A stretch of DNA of 64,000 nucleotides from Rhizobium leguminosarum bv. trifolii WSM2297 (lineage in GTDB: Bacteria; Pseudomonadota; Alphaproteobacteria; Rhizobiales; Rhizobiaceae). The notes under the pieces are model-generated. The model was not told the DNA's origin, did no database searches, and was given only the letters and a program-made list of their open reading frames with translations. The number at the start of each line of letters is the position of its first letter. Within the stretch, counting starts at the first letter, position 1. Positions 25,671 to 36,321 of this stretch are shown here, piece after piece. The DNA lies in contig NZ_JH719394.1 in assembly GCF_000271845.1 (NCBI RefSeq), positions 192,828-256,827 on the forward strand, read 5' to 3'. Both the position numbers and the translations under genes were made by a program.

Positions 25671-26132
25671 ATGAAGGGCGAGGCGCGAAAGCGAGCCCGG
25701 AAACGGCTTGACGAACGTCTTCGGGCGCTGCAACCCGCGGAGAATTTCAGGGCGCCCCCAAAAGGTTGGGTTCGCGCGTTGCGAGACGCGCTCGGTATGA
25801 CCGGGGCGCAACTCGGCTTGCGGATGAAGATCCGACCGCAAACAGTGGAAGCGATCGAGAAGTCGGAAGCATCAGGAACGATCCAGCTTAACACTCTGCG
25901 GCGCGCGGCCGAGGCGCTCGACTGCACCCTTGTCTACGCGCTGGTCCCGAACACGTCGCTCGAAGCTACGCTCAATGAGCGAGCAAAAAAGATCGCGTTG
26001 CGTGAGCTTCAGCGGGTTGCACATACGATGCGCCTGGAGGCGCAGGGAACCGATGACGCCGATCTTGAGCCCCGTATCCAGGCCTACATCCGCGACCAGC
26101 TGTCCGAGCGCGATCTCTGGTCAGAGAAATGA
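25671..26132 (+). CDS. Mobile mystery protein A, HTH regulator/antitoxin candidate
   Basis: A 153-residue protein from the ATG at 25671, with AGAGGG at 25656-25661; a GTG at 25647 would overlap the last operator. The middle (about residues 35-90) is an XRE-like helix-turn-helix: GWVRALRDALGMTGAQLGLRMKIRPQTVEAIEKSE, then TLRRAAEALDCTLVYALVP. This matches the mobile mystery protein A family, which is almost always encoded directly before mobile mystery protein B. Its stop overlaps the downstream Fic gene by 4 bp. A role as antitoxin and autorepressor is inferred from the gene order and the operator array. Confidence 0.88.
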   Translation: MKGEARKRARKRLDERLRALQPAENFRAPPKGWVRALRDALGMTGAQLGLRMKIRPQTVEAIEKSEASGTIQLNTLRRAAEALDCTLVYALVPNTSLEATLNERAKKIALRELQRVAHTMRLEAQGTDDADLEPRIQAYIRDQLSERDLWSEK

Positions 26133-26725
26133 CCGACCTCTTCCAGGAACCCGAGGACGGAACACCGCTCGAGCCGCAGGAGCGGGAGGGCCTGCTGCAA
26201 AGCTGGATCACGCATCGAAACGACCTCAACGAGGCCGAACAGGAGAATATCGTCAAGGGCGCAGCCTGGACCCGCGGACGACGGCGCATGCCGGTCGACA
26301 GGATGCTGACGGAAGACTTCATGCGGACATTGCATCGACGCATGTTCGGCGAGGTCTGGCAATGGGCTGGTAGTTTCCGCACGACTGAGCGCAATATCGG
26401 CATCCAGGCCTACCGAATTCCGGTCGAACTCGCGGGTTTGCTTGCCGACGTGCGGTACTGGATCGAGCATGAGACCTTCGCGGCGGACGAGGTTGCAATC
26501 CGATTTCACCATCGTCTGGTCGCCATCCACCCGTTCCCAAACGGCAACGGGCGCCACGCGCGACTGGCGGCCGATCTTCTCGTGGAAAAGCTGAGCGAAG
26601 AGCCCTTCAGTTGGGGGAGCGGGAGCCTCAGCAATGTCGGCGAGTTGCGCACGCAGTATGTCGCAGCACTTCAGGCCGCCGACAATCATGACATCGGTCC
26701 CCTTCTCGAATTTGCGCGCAGCTGA
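26129..26725 (+). CDS. Mobile mystery protein B, Fic-domain protein
   Basis: A 198-residue Fic protein. The catalytic loop is HPFPNGNGRHARL (about residues 134-146), keeping the active histidine, the Gly-Asn-Gly anion-binding turn and the arginine of the Fic motif, although the usual acidic residue before GNGR is asparagine. The N-terminal part has GTPLEPQEREGL and WQWAGSFR, the latter a typical Fic flap segment. Fic enzymes transfer AMP or other phosphate-linked groups to target proteins. Coupling with the HTH gene makes a toxin-antitoxin-like pair. The D/E to N change may alter activity or metal binding. Confidence 0.9.
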   Translation: MTDLFQEPEDGTPLEPQEREGLLQSWITHRNDLNEAEQENIVKGAAWTRGRRRMPVDRMLTEDFMRTLHRRMFGEVWQWAGSFRTTERNIGIQAYRIPVELAGLLADVRYWIEHETFAADEVAIRFHHRLVAIHPFPNGNGRHARLAADLLVEKLSEEPFSWGSGSLSNVGELRTQYVAALQAADNHDIGPLLEFARS

Positions 26726-26776
26726 ACGCGAAGCTCCTCGTTTCACTGAAAATTCCGGCTCTTGATCTTCAAACGC

Positions 26777-26814
26777 CAAAGCAGAGGCTGCCTTCCCAGG
26801 CGACCTCTGCTTTG
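26777..26814. terminator. Bidirectional hairpin between Fic and VWA genes
   Basis: CAAAGCAGAGG (26777-26787) pairs perfectly with CCTCTGCTTTG (26804-26814), and the 16-base centre can pair further (CTGCC/GGCGA in part). The genes on either side converge here. T-tracts are short, so its termination strength is uncertain. Confidence 0.6.
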
Positions 26815-26826
26815 CGGGCTTCTCTC

Positions 26827-28947
26827 TTATCGTTGGCCGAGGCTGTCCGCCAACCTGACGAGACCGAGGAAATCCGATCTGTAGCCGAAACTATCCATCC
26901 CCCGCGACCCTGCGGCGAGATCGGCAATCGCCTGATAGGAATAGGCATCCAGCGCTGCGGTGTGGCTCAGTTTCTGGCCGAAGGCGGCGACGGCCACCGA
27001 GAAGCGGACATCCCCAGGCGCGGCGTCGACGCTGGCGACCGCGTTGTCGTCACCGACAGGCGTGGTGATGAGGGCGCTCTTGTCCTCAGCCGGGCGCTTG
27101 TAGCGCATCTTGACGAAGGCAAGTTCACCCTGATGCGCGTTATCTGAAGTCGCGACCGGCGCCTTCTCAGCTGTGCCGTAGCGCAGGTCGTCATTCATGA
27201 CCGCGGGGCTTCCCTTGGGCGTAATTTCGTAGATTGCCGTGACGCTGTGGCCGGAACCGATATCGCCGGCATCGACCCGGTCATTGTTGAAATCCTCGCG
27301 CTTGAGGGCGCGCGTCTCGTAGCCGATCAGCCGGTATTCGGCGATCCGTTCCGGGTTGAACTCGACCTGGAACTTGACGTCCTTGGCGATCGGAAACAGG
27401 GTCGACCCGGCTTCTTCCACAAGCGTCTTCTGCGCCTCCGCCAGCGTGTCGATATAGGCAGCACTGCCATTGCCGTTCTGCGCCAGCGTCTGCATCAGAG
27501 AATCGTTGAGATTGCCGCGCCCGAAGCCGAGAACGGTGAGGAAGATGCCGTCCTTGCGTTTTTCTTCGATGATGCGCTTCAAGTCCTCGTCGCTCGACGG
27601 GCCGACATTGAAGTCGCCGTCGGTCGCCAGCATCACCCGGTTGACGCCGTCCTTGACGAAGGCCTGTTTGGCAAGGTCATAGGCCGCCTCGATGCCTTCG
27701 GCGCCGCCGGTCGAGCCGCCCGGCTCCAACTTGTCGATTGCCGAGAGGATCTTCGATTTTTCCGCCACGCGCGTCGGCTGAAGTACCGGGCCGGCATTGC
27801 CGGCATAGGTGACGATCGAGACGGTATCGTCGGCCTTCAGCCTGTTGACCAAGAGGCGGAAGGCGCTCTTCAGCAGCGGCAGCTTGTCCGGCTCGTCCAT
27901 CGAACCCGAGACGTCGATCAGGAACACCAGATTGGCATGCGGCGTCGTTGCCGGCGCGATGTCGTAACCCTTGATCGCCACATGCATCAGTTCCGTGTTT
28001 TGGTTCCACGGTGTCGGCATCACGGTCACGGTCGCCTTGAAAGGCTGGTCGGCATTGTCGGGACCCGGCCAGTCATAGGGGAAATAGTTGATCAACTCCT
28101 CGACGCGAACCGACTGTGGATCGGGCATCGCCCCGCCGGTCAACGATCGGCGGACGAAGGAATAGGACGCGCTGTCAACATCGGCGGAGAAGGTCGAAAC
28201 CGGATCGGTCGCCACGCTCTTGATCGGATTTGCCGCGGCATTGGCAAACCGCTCGCGAATGGGATCGCGCTGAATCTGGGCCTGTCCTTCCGCCGGCGGG
28301 GCAGGCGAGGGGGCGATGGCCATCGGTTCGGCCAGTAACTGCCCTTGAGCCACCATGCCGGGAGCGGCCGGTGCAGCGCGTTTGGCCATCCCGAGGGTCG
28401 CCGCGGAATCCTCCGACTTGTTCTTAACAGCGGCGCTCTCGCCGGCATCGAATTCGGAGGGCTGCGGCGCGTCGGGCTTAGCAGCCTGCGGCTCCTCGTT
28501 CTGCAAGGCTTGCGCGCCGCCGGCGGCCGACGACTGAGCCAGCCTATTCTCTTCGGTGATTGCCTCAGGAAGCTGAGGTGCGGCCGCCGGCTGATCGGCC
28601 GGCTTCGGCGCGCTATTTTGCGAAACATTGTCCGCGATCTTTTCCTGATCGATGATCGGCAATTGGTTGCGGGTCAGCTCGAAAGTGAGATAACCGGCAG
28701 CGGGGATGACGAGCAGCGTTGCAAGGGCTGAACCGGCGAGGAATTTCTTGTTCACGGCAGGGCTCCATATCCAGTTGATGATGGAGCTTTGACGCCAGCT
28801 TTTCGCATTTCCTTGGGCCGCCGCTGCATTATTTTCCGCACTGTCGAAGGCCTGCATCGCCGCGGCAAGCGCGCGCGCGCGCGCTTCCGGATCGGCGGCC
28901 GGCGGGGTGAGGCGGGAGAGTTTTTCCAGTTCCTTATCCACGGTCAT
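26827..28947 (-). CDS. Membrane-anchored VWA-domain protein, YfbK-like, coupled to an ECF sigma factor
   Basis: A 706-residue protein. The first 75 residues are cytosolic, followed by one membrane helix (FLAGSALATLLVIPAAGYL), an alanine/proline-rich linker and an N-terminal YfbK-type segment (DVDSASYSFVRRSL). The VWA domain has a complete MIDAS (LIDVSGSMDEPDKLPLLKSAF and TDGDFNVG). A C-terminal YfbK-like region includes GQKLSHTAALDAYSYQ. The start overlaps the sigma factor stop by 4 bp. The topology (short cytosolic N-terminus, one helix, large outer domain) is that of a membrane anti-sigma partner, but there is no classical anti-sigma sequence. Confidence 0.88.
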   Translation of the reverse strand: MTVDKELEKLSRLTPPAADPEARARALAAAMQAFDSAENNAAAAQGNAKSWRQSSIINWIWSPAVNKKFLAGSALATLLVIPAAGYLTFELTRNQLPIIDQEKIADNVSQNSAPKPADQPAAAPQLPEAITEENRLAQSSAAGGAQALQNEEPQAAKPDAPQPSEFDAGESAAVKNKSEDSAATLGMAKRAAPAAPGMVAQGQLLAEPMAIAPSPAPPAEGQAQIQRDPIRERFANAAANPIKSVATDPVSTFSADVDSASYSFVRRSLTGGAMPDPQSVRVEELINYFPYDWPGPDNADQPFKATVTVMPTPWNQNTELMHVAIKGYDIAPATTPHANLVFLIDVSGSMDEPDKLPLLKSAFRLLVNRLKADDTVSIVTYAGNAGPVLQPTRVAEKSKILSAIDKLEPGGSTGGAEGIEAAYDLAKQAFVKDGVNRVMLATDGDFNVGPSSDEDLKRIIEEKRKDGIFLTVLGFGRGNLNDSLMQTLAQNGNGSAAYIDTLAEAQKTLVEEAGSTLFPIAKDVKFQVEFNPERIAEYRLIGYETRALKREDFNNDRVDAGDIGSGHSVTAIYEITPKGSPAVMNDDLRYGTAEKAPVATSDNAHQGELAFVKMRYKRPAEDKSALITTPVGDDNAVASVDAAPGDVRFSVAVAAFGQKLSHTAALDAYSYQAIADLAAGSRGMDSFGYRSDFLGLVRLADSLGQR

Positions 28948-29468
28948 ACCTCTTCCTTGCCGAGCATGGCCTTCAGCCTCTTGCGCGCCTCATGAACCTG
29001 CCAGGACACGGTGGTTTCCGAGCAACCCATGACATCAGCGGCGGCCGAATGGCTGAGACCTTCGCCATAGACGAGCAGCACGGCATCGCATTGCCGTTCC
29101 GGCAAGGCGCGCACAGCCGCCCATAATTCGCTCGATAGCTCGTCGTCGTTTCCGCTCCTAGCCTCCTGCTGCGGTTCGGCGGCGTAAGCGCGGAATGTCT
29201 GCTCTTCCCGCGCAAGCTTGCGTCGATGGTCGCGGGCGGCGTTGAGCGTCAGCGTGTAGAGCCATGTCCTGAAACGGGCGGCGCCGCGAAAGCCGCGAAT
29301 GGCAACGCCGAGCTTGACGCAGACCTCCTGGGCGATGTCGTCGGCGTCGGTCGAACTGCCCGACCACCGCCACGCCGTCGCATGGACGAAATCATAGTGG
29401 CGCGAGACCAGTTGCCCGAAGGCCTCCCGGTCGCCGCCCTGCGCTCGTTCTATGAGCTCCGCATCCAA
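28944..29468 (-). CDS. ECF-type RNA polymerase sigma factor
   Basis: About 174 residues from a TTG at 29468, preceded by GGGGTAGG; an upstream in-frame start exists but adds non-family sequence. Region 2 contains RHYDFVHATAWRWSGSSTDADDIAQEVCVKLG and FRTWLYTLTLNAARDHRR. Region 4 contains LPERQCDAVLLVYGEGLSHSAAADVMGCSETTVSWQVHEARKRL. No extra domains are present. It is translated together with the VWA membrane protein (ATGA overlap), which suggests that protein controls it. Its target promoters are not evident here. Confidence 0.88.
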   Translation of the reverse strand: MDAELIERAQGGDREAFGQLVSRHYDFVHATAWRWSGSSTDADDIAQEVCVKLGVAIRGFRGAARFRTWLYTLTLNAARDHRRKLAREEQTFRAYAAEPQQEARSGNDDELSSELWAAVRALPERQCDAVLLVYGEGLSHSAAADVMGCSETTVSWQVHEARKRLKAMLGKEEV

Positions 29469-29732
29469 TGCGCACCTACCCCAAGCTATCCAGCACGATG
29501 CTATTTCGAGATTGAGACGTTTCTCCGATGGCTTTCCTTGGGTCGACGATGAAAAAATTATCGAATTTTTTTGAAGAAGTGGCAAAGCCTGGAAATACAG
29601 AATCAAAATAGGCAAGCATCGCGACATCCTTGGGTCGCGGCCAGACAGATTGCTTCCATCGCAAAGGCGCATGATGAGGTCAGAATCGGCCAGGGACATT
29701 CATCCGCATGTCCCAAATCGAAAGGACCCTGC

Positions 29733-30644
29733 ATGTCCGCTCCCACGCCTGTGCCCACAGAAAAGGGCATCCTGCAGTTTCTCGAGATTTGCGACAGATT
29801 CTATCCTGCCGATGCCGTCGAAGCCTCGGTCGAGCAACAGCGGCATTGGTACGATGCCCTTTGCGCGCGCTTCGACCGCCCGCTGCCCCCGGAGATGATC
29901 TTTGCAGACGGTATGGTCCAGCGCATACCGATCAGGCGCTACCGTCCGCGCAAGATCACCACCCGGACCGTTCTGCTCTACCTCCATGGCGGCGGCTTCG
30001 TCGTCGGTTCGCTTGAGAGCCATCATGCCATCTGCGCCGAGATCGCCGATTTCGCCGGCGCGGAACTTGTTTCCGTCGATTACCGGCTGGCCCCCGAATA
30101 TCGATGGCCGGCCCAGACGGATGACGGCTTCGCAGTGTTGAAGCATCTGCTTGCCGCCGACAACAAGGTCGTGCTGATCGGCGACAGCGCCGGCGGCAAT
30201 CTTGCGGCGGGCCTTGCATTGCGGGCGCGCGACGAAGAGCTATCGGGCATCGTCGGCCAGGTGCTGATCTACCCCGCGCTCGGCGGCGACCTGATGGCCG
30301 GCTCCTATGTCGAGATGGCCGCGGCGCCTGGCCTGACGACGGCTGACGTCGCCTATTATCGCAAGATCCTGCAGGCGCCTGATGGAAATGCGATCGCCGA
30401 GCCGCTGCAGGCATCGTCCGTTGCCGGACTGCCGCCGGCCTTCATCACCGTCGCGCATTTCGATCCCTTGAGAGACGACGGCCGGCAATACGCCACTCGG
30501 CTCGCCGCTGAAGGCATCGAAGTCTGGTTCCGGGAGGAGCCGCAGATGGTGCATGCCTGGCTGCGCGCCCGTCACATGAGCGAGGGCGCACGCGACGGGT
30601 TCCACGCGGTCTGCGAGGCCGTCCGGCATTTTGCGGCAGCCTAG
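29733..30644 (+). CDS. Alpha/beta hydrolase, hormone-sensitive lipase family esterase
   Basis: A 303-residue esterase starting at the ATG at 29733 with AAAGGA at 29721-29726. The oxyanion motif HGGGF is followed by VDYRLAPE; the nucleophile elbow is GDSAGGN, the acid lies in HFDPLRDDG and the histidine in MVHAW. All are hallmarks of the HSL/GDSAG carboxylesterases. It is cytosolic, without a signal peptide. It is divergent from the sigma factor and followed by a palindromic repeat. Substrate unknown. Confidence 0.88.
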   Translation: MSAPTPVPTEKGILQFLEICDRFYPADAVEASVEQQRHWYDALCARFDRPLPPEMIFADGMVQRIPIRRYRPRKITTRTVLLYLHGGGFVVGSLESHHAICAEIADFAGAELVSVDYRLAPEYRWPAQTDDGFAVLKHLLAADNKVVLIGDSAGGNLAAGLALRARDEELSGIVGQVLIYPALGGDLMAGSYVEMAAAPGLTTADVAYYRKILQAPDGNAIAEPLQASSVAGLPPAFITVAHFDPLRDDGRQYATRLAAEGIEVWFREEPQMVHAWLRARHMSEGARDGFHAVCEAVRHFAAA

Positions 30645-30745
30645 AGCAAATTCCAGGAAAAGTGCGAAGCGGTTTTCCCTCCGGGATTGCGCAAAAACAA
30701 AAGGTTAGAGCGGTTCGGCGCTTCCGTGAAACCTGAACCGCTTTA
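30645..30745. repeat. Rhizobial-type intergenic palindromic repeat
   Basis: About 100 bp directly after the esterase stop with the character of a dispersed intergenic element. AAGCGGTTTTCC is followed by a poly-A spacer and then AGAGCGGTTC (30707-30716), which pairs with GAACCGCTTT (30735-30744). I recognise this layout from many rhizobial intergenic regions but cannot count copies here. The hairpin may also terminate the convergent transcripts. Confidence 0.65.
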
Positions 30746-30749
30746 ACGA

Positions 30750-32753
30750 TCACATCAGGTCACGTGCGATCCGCTTTTCCGCAAAGTCCTTTTCGAAGAT
30801 CTGCACATCGTCCTCAAAAGCGGTCACCACGGCGCTGATGATCCACTCGGTCTTGGTGCAAGCAATGCGCGCGGTCGCAACGGTGCGCACGAACCAGCCG
30901 GGGCGGCGCATATCGCAGATCCAGGTCGACGTACCCGTCATTGACAGCGGATCATCCGGTGAAATCGACCAGACTTCCTCACGCAACTGCCGGGTCGACA
31001 GGCCGGTCTCAGGATGTTCGTGGAGCCCGGTATCCTCGTGGATGCGATAGTCCGTTCGGTTGGCCGAAAGGTTGCGGACGACCTGCCGCTCCGTTACAGC
31101 TGCCGCATGTTCGACATATGTCGGCAGCGGATCGGGATTGGCCGGCTCCTTGATTTCGATCCTCTGGTGCTCGCCAAGCACCGGCAGCGCCAGGCCGAGC
31201 GCCGCCATATCGATCTCGATCCCCTCATCCTCAGGTGGCGGCAGGATCATCGGCCAATAGGCAGTGGAAAGCGATAGGCGGATGCGATGCCCTTTGCGGA
31301 AACGATAGCCGCAGGCATCGAGCACGAGCCGGATCGACACTTTCTCGCCCGGGACGAGCGGTTTAGGCTCCGCATTGCCGTCGCGATGAGTGAGATTGAC
31401 GACGCCGAAGGCGACACGCGTTGCGGTGCCATCCGGATGGACGTCGATGAGCCGGGCGCAGAGATTGCCACCCGCCGCCCGAGAGCGCAACGCCAGCGTC
31501 AGCACCGGCCGGCCGAGATAGTCACAATCGCCGGCGAGCGGTATCGTATCGAAGACCAGCGAGCCGGCATCGTCCGAGCGTTGATCGATCGCCATTTCGG
31601 CGTCCGGCTTCAGCGTGAAATATTCGCCGGATGCCGTCCCGGTATCGAGCGGGGATCTCACATAGACGGGATGTTCGGGCGCATGCGGGATCGGCATGCC
31701 TTCCGTCAGCCTGCCGAATTGCTCCACATAGAAGCATTGCATGTGCGGCGGCGACCAGACATCCCTGGCGACCCAGAAACCGGGGTCGCTGTCACGGCGG
31801 GGGGCAGGGCGGACGGCATCGAGAATATAGGCGCGGGCCTGCGGCAGCCTGTCGATGCCATTGTCCTCGCCGCGCAGCCATTTGTTCCACCAGGCGATCG
31901 CTTCGCCATGGAAATCCGCCCGCGGTTTCGGCCAGGCGAAGTGCGGATATTTGTGCACCCATGGGCCGATCAGCGCTTTCGCTTTCTCGCCCAGGCCTTC
32001 GACCGCCATCAGCGGCGTATTGCGGTAACCGTCGGCCCAGCCGGCGATCACCAGCGTCGGGATCTCGACGCTGGAAAAGTCCTCCGAGATCGAACCATGG
32101 CGCCAGAACTCGTCGCGCCGCTGGTGGGCCAGCCACTCCTCCATGAAGAAGGGTTCGCCTGCCAGCCGTTGCAGCCACATCTCTTTCCAGCGCTCACCGA
32201 CAAGCGCGGGATCGGGCGAGCGCGACTGGTAGCCGAGCATAGTCGCCGCCCATGACAGCTGGGCGGAGAGATGACAGCCGTTCTTGTAGTGGATGTCGTC
32301 ATTGTAGCGATCGACGGTCGAGGCGATCGAGATGATGGCCTTCAGCGCCGGTGGGCGCAATGCCGCGACCTGAAGGCTGTTGAAGCCGCCCCACGAGATG
32401 CCCATCATGCCGACCGCGCCGTTCGACCACGGCTGTGCTGCAATCCAGGCAATCAGCTCGCAGGCATTGGCAAGTTCGAGTTCGGTATATTCGCCATCGA
32501 TAACGCCGTCGGATTCTCCCGAGCCGCGGATATCGACGCGCACCCCGGCAATGCCTGCGGCGGCGAAGACCGGATAGGTCGACTCGTCCCTGAGGCTTGT
32601 TCCGTCGCGTTTGCGATAGGGCAGGAATTCGAAGACGGCGGGAACCGGGTCTTCCGCCGCGCCGTCGGGCATCCAGATGCGCGCAGCAAGTCGCGTTCCG
32701 TCCTGCAGCGTAATCCATTCATTCTCGATGGTGGTGAATCCGCGCGAGGTCAT
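30750..32753 (-). CDS. CocE/NonD family hydrolase in the carnitine operon
   Basis: A 667-residue serine hydrolase. The start is taken as the ATG at 32753, with GAAGGA six to seven bases upstream; an ATG two codons earlier is too close to that site. The N-terminal alpha/beta-hydrolase domain has the nucleophile GISWGGF and GSGESDG. The C-terminal half is the beta-sandwich X-Pro dipeptidyl-peptidase/CocE domain (FRKGHRIRLSLSTAYWP). No signal peptide is seen. It follows the Opp-type ATPase by 16 bp as the last gene of the operon, so it may hydrolyse an imported ester or amide. Acylcarnitines would fit the context, but this is inference. Confidence 0.85.
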   Translation of the reverse strand: MTSRGFTTIENEWITLQDGTRLAARIWMPDGAAEDPVPAVFEFLPYRKRDGTSLRDESTYPVFAAAGIAGVRVDIRGSGESDGVIDGEYTELELANACELIAWIAAQPWSNGAVGMMGISWGGFNSLQVAALRPPALKAIISIASTVDRYNDDIHYKNGCHLSAQLSWAATMLGYQSRSPDPALVGERWKEMWLQRLAGEPFFMEEWLAHQRRDEFWRHGSISEDFSSVEIPTLVIAGWADGYRNTPLMAVEGLGEKAKALIGPWVHKYPHFAWPKPRADFHGEAIAWWNKWLRGEDNGIDRLPQARAYILDAVRPAPRRDSDPGFWVARDVWSPPHMQCFYVEQFGRLTEGMPIPHAPEHPVYVRSPLDTGTASGEYFTLKPDAEMAIDQRSDDAGSLVFDTIPLAGDCDYLGRPVLTLALRSRAAGGNLCARLIDVHPDGTATRVAFGVVNLTHRDGNAEPKPLVPGEKVSIRLVLDACGYRFRKGHRIRLSLSTAYWPMILPPPEDEGIEIDMAALGLALPVLGEHQRIEIKEPANPDPLPTYVEHAAAVTERQVVRNLSANRTDYRIHEDTGLHEHPETGLSTRQLREEVWSISPDDPLSMTGTSTWICDMRRPGWFVRTVATARIACTKTEWIISAVVTAFEDDVQIFEKDFAEKRIARDLM

Positions 32754-32769
32754 GCTCATTCCTTCACGT

Positions 32770-34393
<1,624 letters not shown>

Positions 34394-34401
<8 letters not shown>

Positions 34402-35221
34402 CGCCGCGCCCTCCCTTGAGGCTGGATGTGCGTTTCAGGAGCCAGTCGACGACGAGGTTGACGCAGATGGCAAGCACGGCAATCGCCGTGCCCGGCACCA
34501 GGGCGGCCGATATGCCGAAGATGATGCCGTCCTTGTTGTCCTTGACCATGCCGCCCCAATCGGCCGCAGGCGGCTGGATGCCGAGGCCGAGGAACGAAAG
34601 CGTCGAGAGAAACAGGATCGAGAAGGCAAAGCGCAGGCCGAATTCGGCCAGCAGCGGCGACAGCGTGTTCGGCAGGATCTCGCGGAAGATGATCCAGAGC
34701 TTGCCTTCGCCGCGCAGCTTGGCCGCCTCGACGAATTCCATCACCGCGACATCGAGCGCCACGGCGCGGCCGAGACGGTAGACGCGGGTGGAATCGAGGA
34801 TCGCCATGACAAGGATCAGGACGATCAGATTTTGCGGCAAGACCGCAAGCACCACGAGCGCGAAGATCAGCGTCGGGATCGACATCATCAGATCGTTGAA
34901 ACGCGAAAAGACGGTATCGATGATCCCCCGCGAGACGGCGGCGGTGAAGCTGAGGATTATGCCGAGCGAGAAGGAAATGATAGTCGCGGCAGACGCAACC
35001 AGAAGCGTCGTGCGCGCGCCGTAGATCAGGCGCGAGAGGATGTCGCGGCCGAGATTGTCGAGGCCGAAGATATATTGATTGTCAGGCAACTGCCAGACGT
35101 CGCCGACGACCTGGGTTTCGCCATAGGGGGCGAGCCAGGGTGCAAAGAGCGCGAAGATGAAGGCGACGGCGATGCCGATTATGCCGATCCAGGCGGTGAT
35201 GGGGATATCTCTCATTCTCAT
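34394..35221 (-). CDS. Oligopeptide-type ABC transporter permease (DppC/OppC)
   Basis: A 275-residue permease with an N-terminal membrane helix, the OppC-N region (APYGETQVVGDVWQLPDNQYIFGLDNLGRDILSR) and an EAA loop EFVEAAKLRGEGKLWIIFREILPN. It overlaps the DppB-type gene by 4 bp and the ATPase gene by 8 bp. It forms the channel together with the DppB-type subunit. Confidence 0.93.
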
Positions 35222-36225
35222 CGCGGATGCCTCAGCCGGGGATTGGCGACGATCGCCAGGATATCGGCCACCATGTTGAGGAAGATGTAGACGGCCGCAA
35301 AGATCAGGCCGCAGGCCTGCACGACCGGCATGTCGCGCACGGTGACCGCGTCGACCATATATTGGCCCATGCCGGGATAGACGAAGACCACTTCGACGAC
35401 GACGACGCCGACGACGAGATAGGCGAGATTCAAGGCGATGACATTGATGATCGGCGCGAGCGCATTGGGTGCTGCGTGTTTGACGATCGAACGGAAGGCG
35501 CTGAGGCCCTTCAGCTCTGCTGTTTCCATATAGGCAGAGGACATGACCGAGAGGATCGCGGCCCGCGTCATCCGCATCATGTGCGCGAGCACTACGAGCA
35601 CCAGGGTTGCCGTCGGCAGCGCAATCGCCTTCAGCCGCTCGGCAAAGCCCATGCTGTCATAGACGGTCGCCGGAAAGGTCGCCATGCCGAACTTCACGGC
35701 GAAGAAGAGGATCAGCAGGTAGCCGATGAAGAACTCCGGCAGCGAGATCGCCGCAAGCGAGATCACGTTGATGATCTTATCAGGCATGCGGTTGCGGAAA
35801 TGCACCGACAGCATGCCGAGACCAACGGCGAGCGGCACCGATATCACCGCTGCGAAACCCGCCAGGAACAGCGAATTGCCGAGGCGTTTGCCGATCTGTT
35901 CGCTGACCGAATTCTTGCTGGCCCAGGAGGTGCCGAAGTCACCCTGAACGGCGTTGCCGAGCCACTCGACGTAGCGCGTCGTGACCGGGCGGTTCAGTCC
36001 GAGATCCTGGCGAATATTGGCGACGGCCTGCGGCGTTGCCGACTGGCCGAGATAGGTGGTCGCAAAATCGCCCGGCAGGGCTTCCAGCCCGCCGAAGATC
36101 AGGATGGAAACGGCAAAAAGCAGGACAATGCTGAGCACGAAGCGCTCGAGGATAAGGGCAAGCAACGGAAAACGCTGCCGGAACCTGAGCCCGGGCAAGG
36201 TGTCGCTTGGGGCAGGATTGGACAT
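35218..36225 (-). CDS. Oligopeptide-type ABC transporter permease (DppB/OppB)
   Basis: A 335-residue permease with about six membrane helices. The EAA region is METAELKGLSAFRSIVKHAAPNALAP, followed by GVVVVEVVFVYPGMGQYMVDAV, a characteristic OppB/DppB stretch. The cytosolic N-terminus is slightly longer than usual. It follows the binding-protein gene by 96 bp, a gap that contains two hairpins which could favour higher production of the binding protein. Confidence 0.93.
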   Translation of the reverse strand: MSNPAPSDTLPGLRFRQRFPLLALILERFVLSIVLLFAVSILIFGGLEALPGDFATTYLGQSATPQAVANIRQDLGLNRPVTTRYVEWLGNAVQGDFGTSWASKNSVSEQIGKRLGNSLFLAGFAAVISVPLAVGLGMLSVHFRNRMPDKIINVISLAAISLPEFFIGYLLILFFAVKFGMATFPATVYDSMGFAERLKAIALPTATLVLVVLAHMMRMTRAAILSVMSSAYMETAELKGLSAFRSIVKHAAPNALAPIINVIALNLAYLVVGVVVVEVVFVYPGMGQYMVDAVTVRDMPVVQACGLIFAAVYIFLNMVADILAIVANPRLRHPR

Positions 36226-36254
36226 GGCGAAGGCCTCTCGCTAAAACGGCGGGA

Positions 36255-36314
36255 GGACCGCGGGTTTCATCCCACGGTCCGTCTTCGTTGGAGATCGATG
36301 GGGCGTGCGCCCCA
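36255..36314 (-). other. Two intercistronic hairpins between binding protein and permease genes
   Basis: GGACCGCGGG/CCCACGGTCC (36255-36280, one mismatch) and TGGGGCG/CGCCCCA (36299-36314, 2-nt loop) lie just after the binding-protein stop codon. No T-tract follows. Such stems often protect the upstream message or partly stop transcription, giving more binding protein than permease. Confidence 0.55.
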
Positions 36315-36321
36315 CCTGCCA

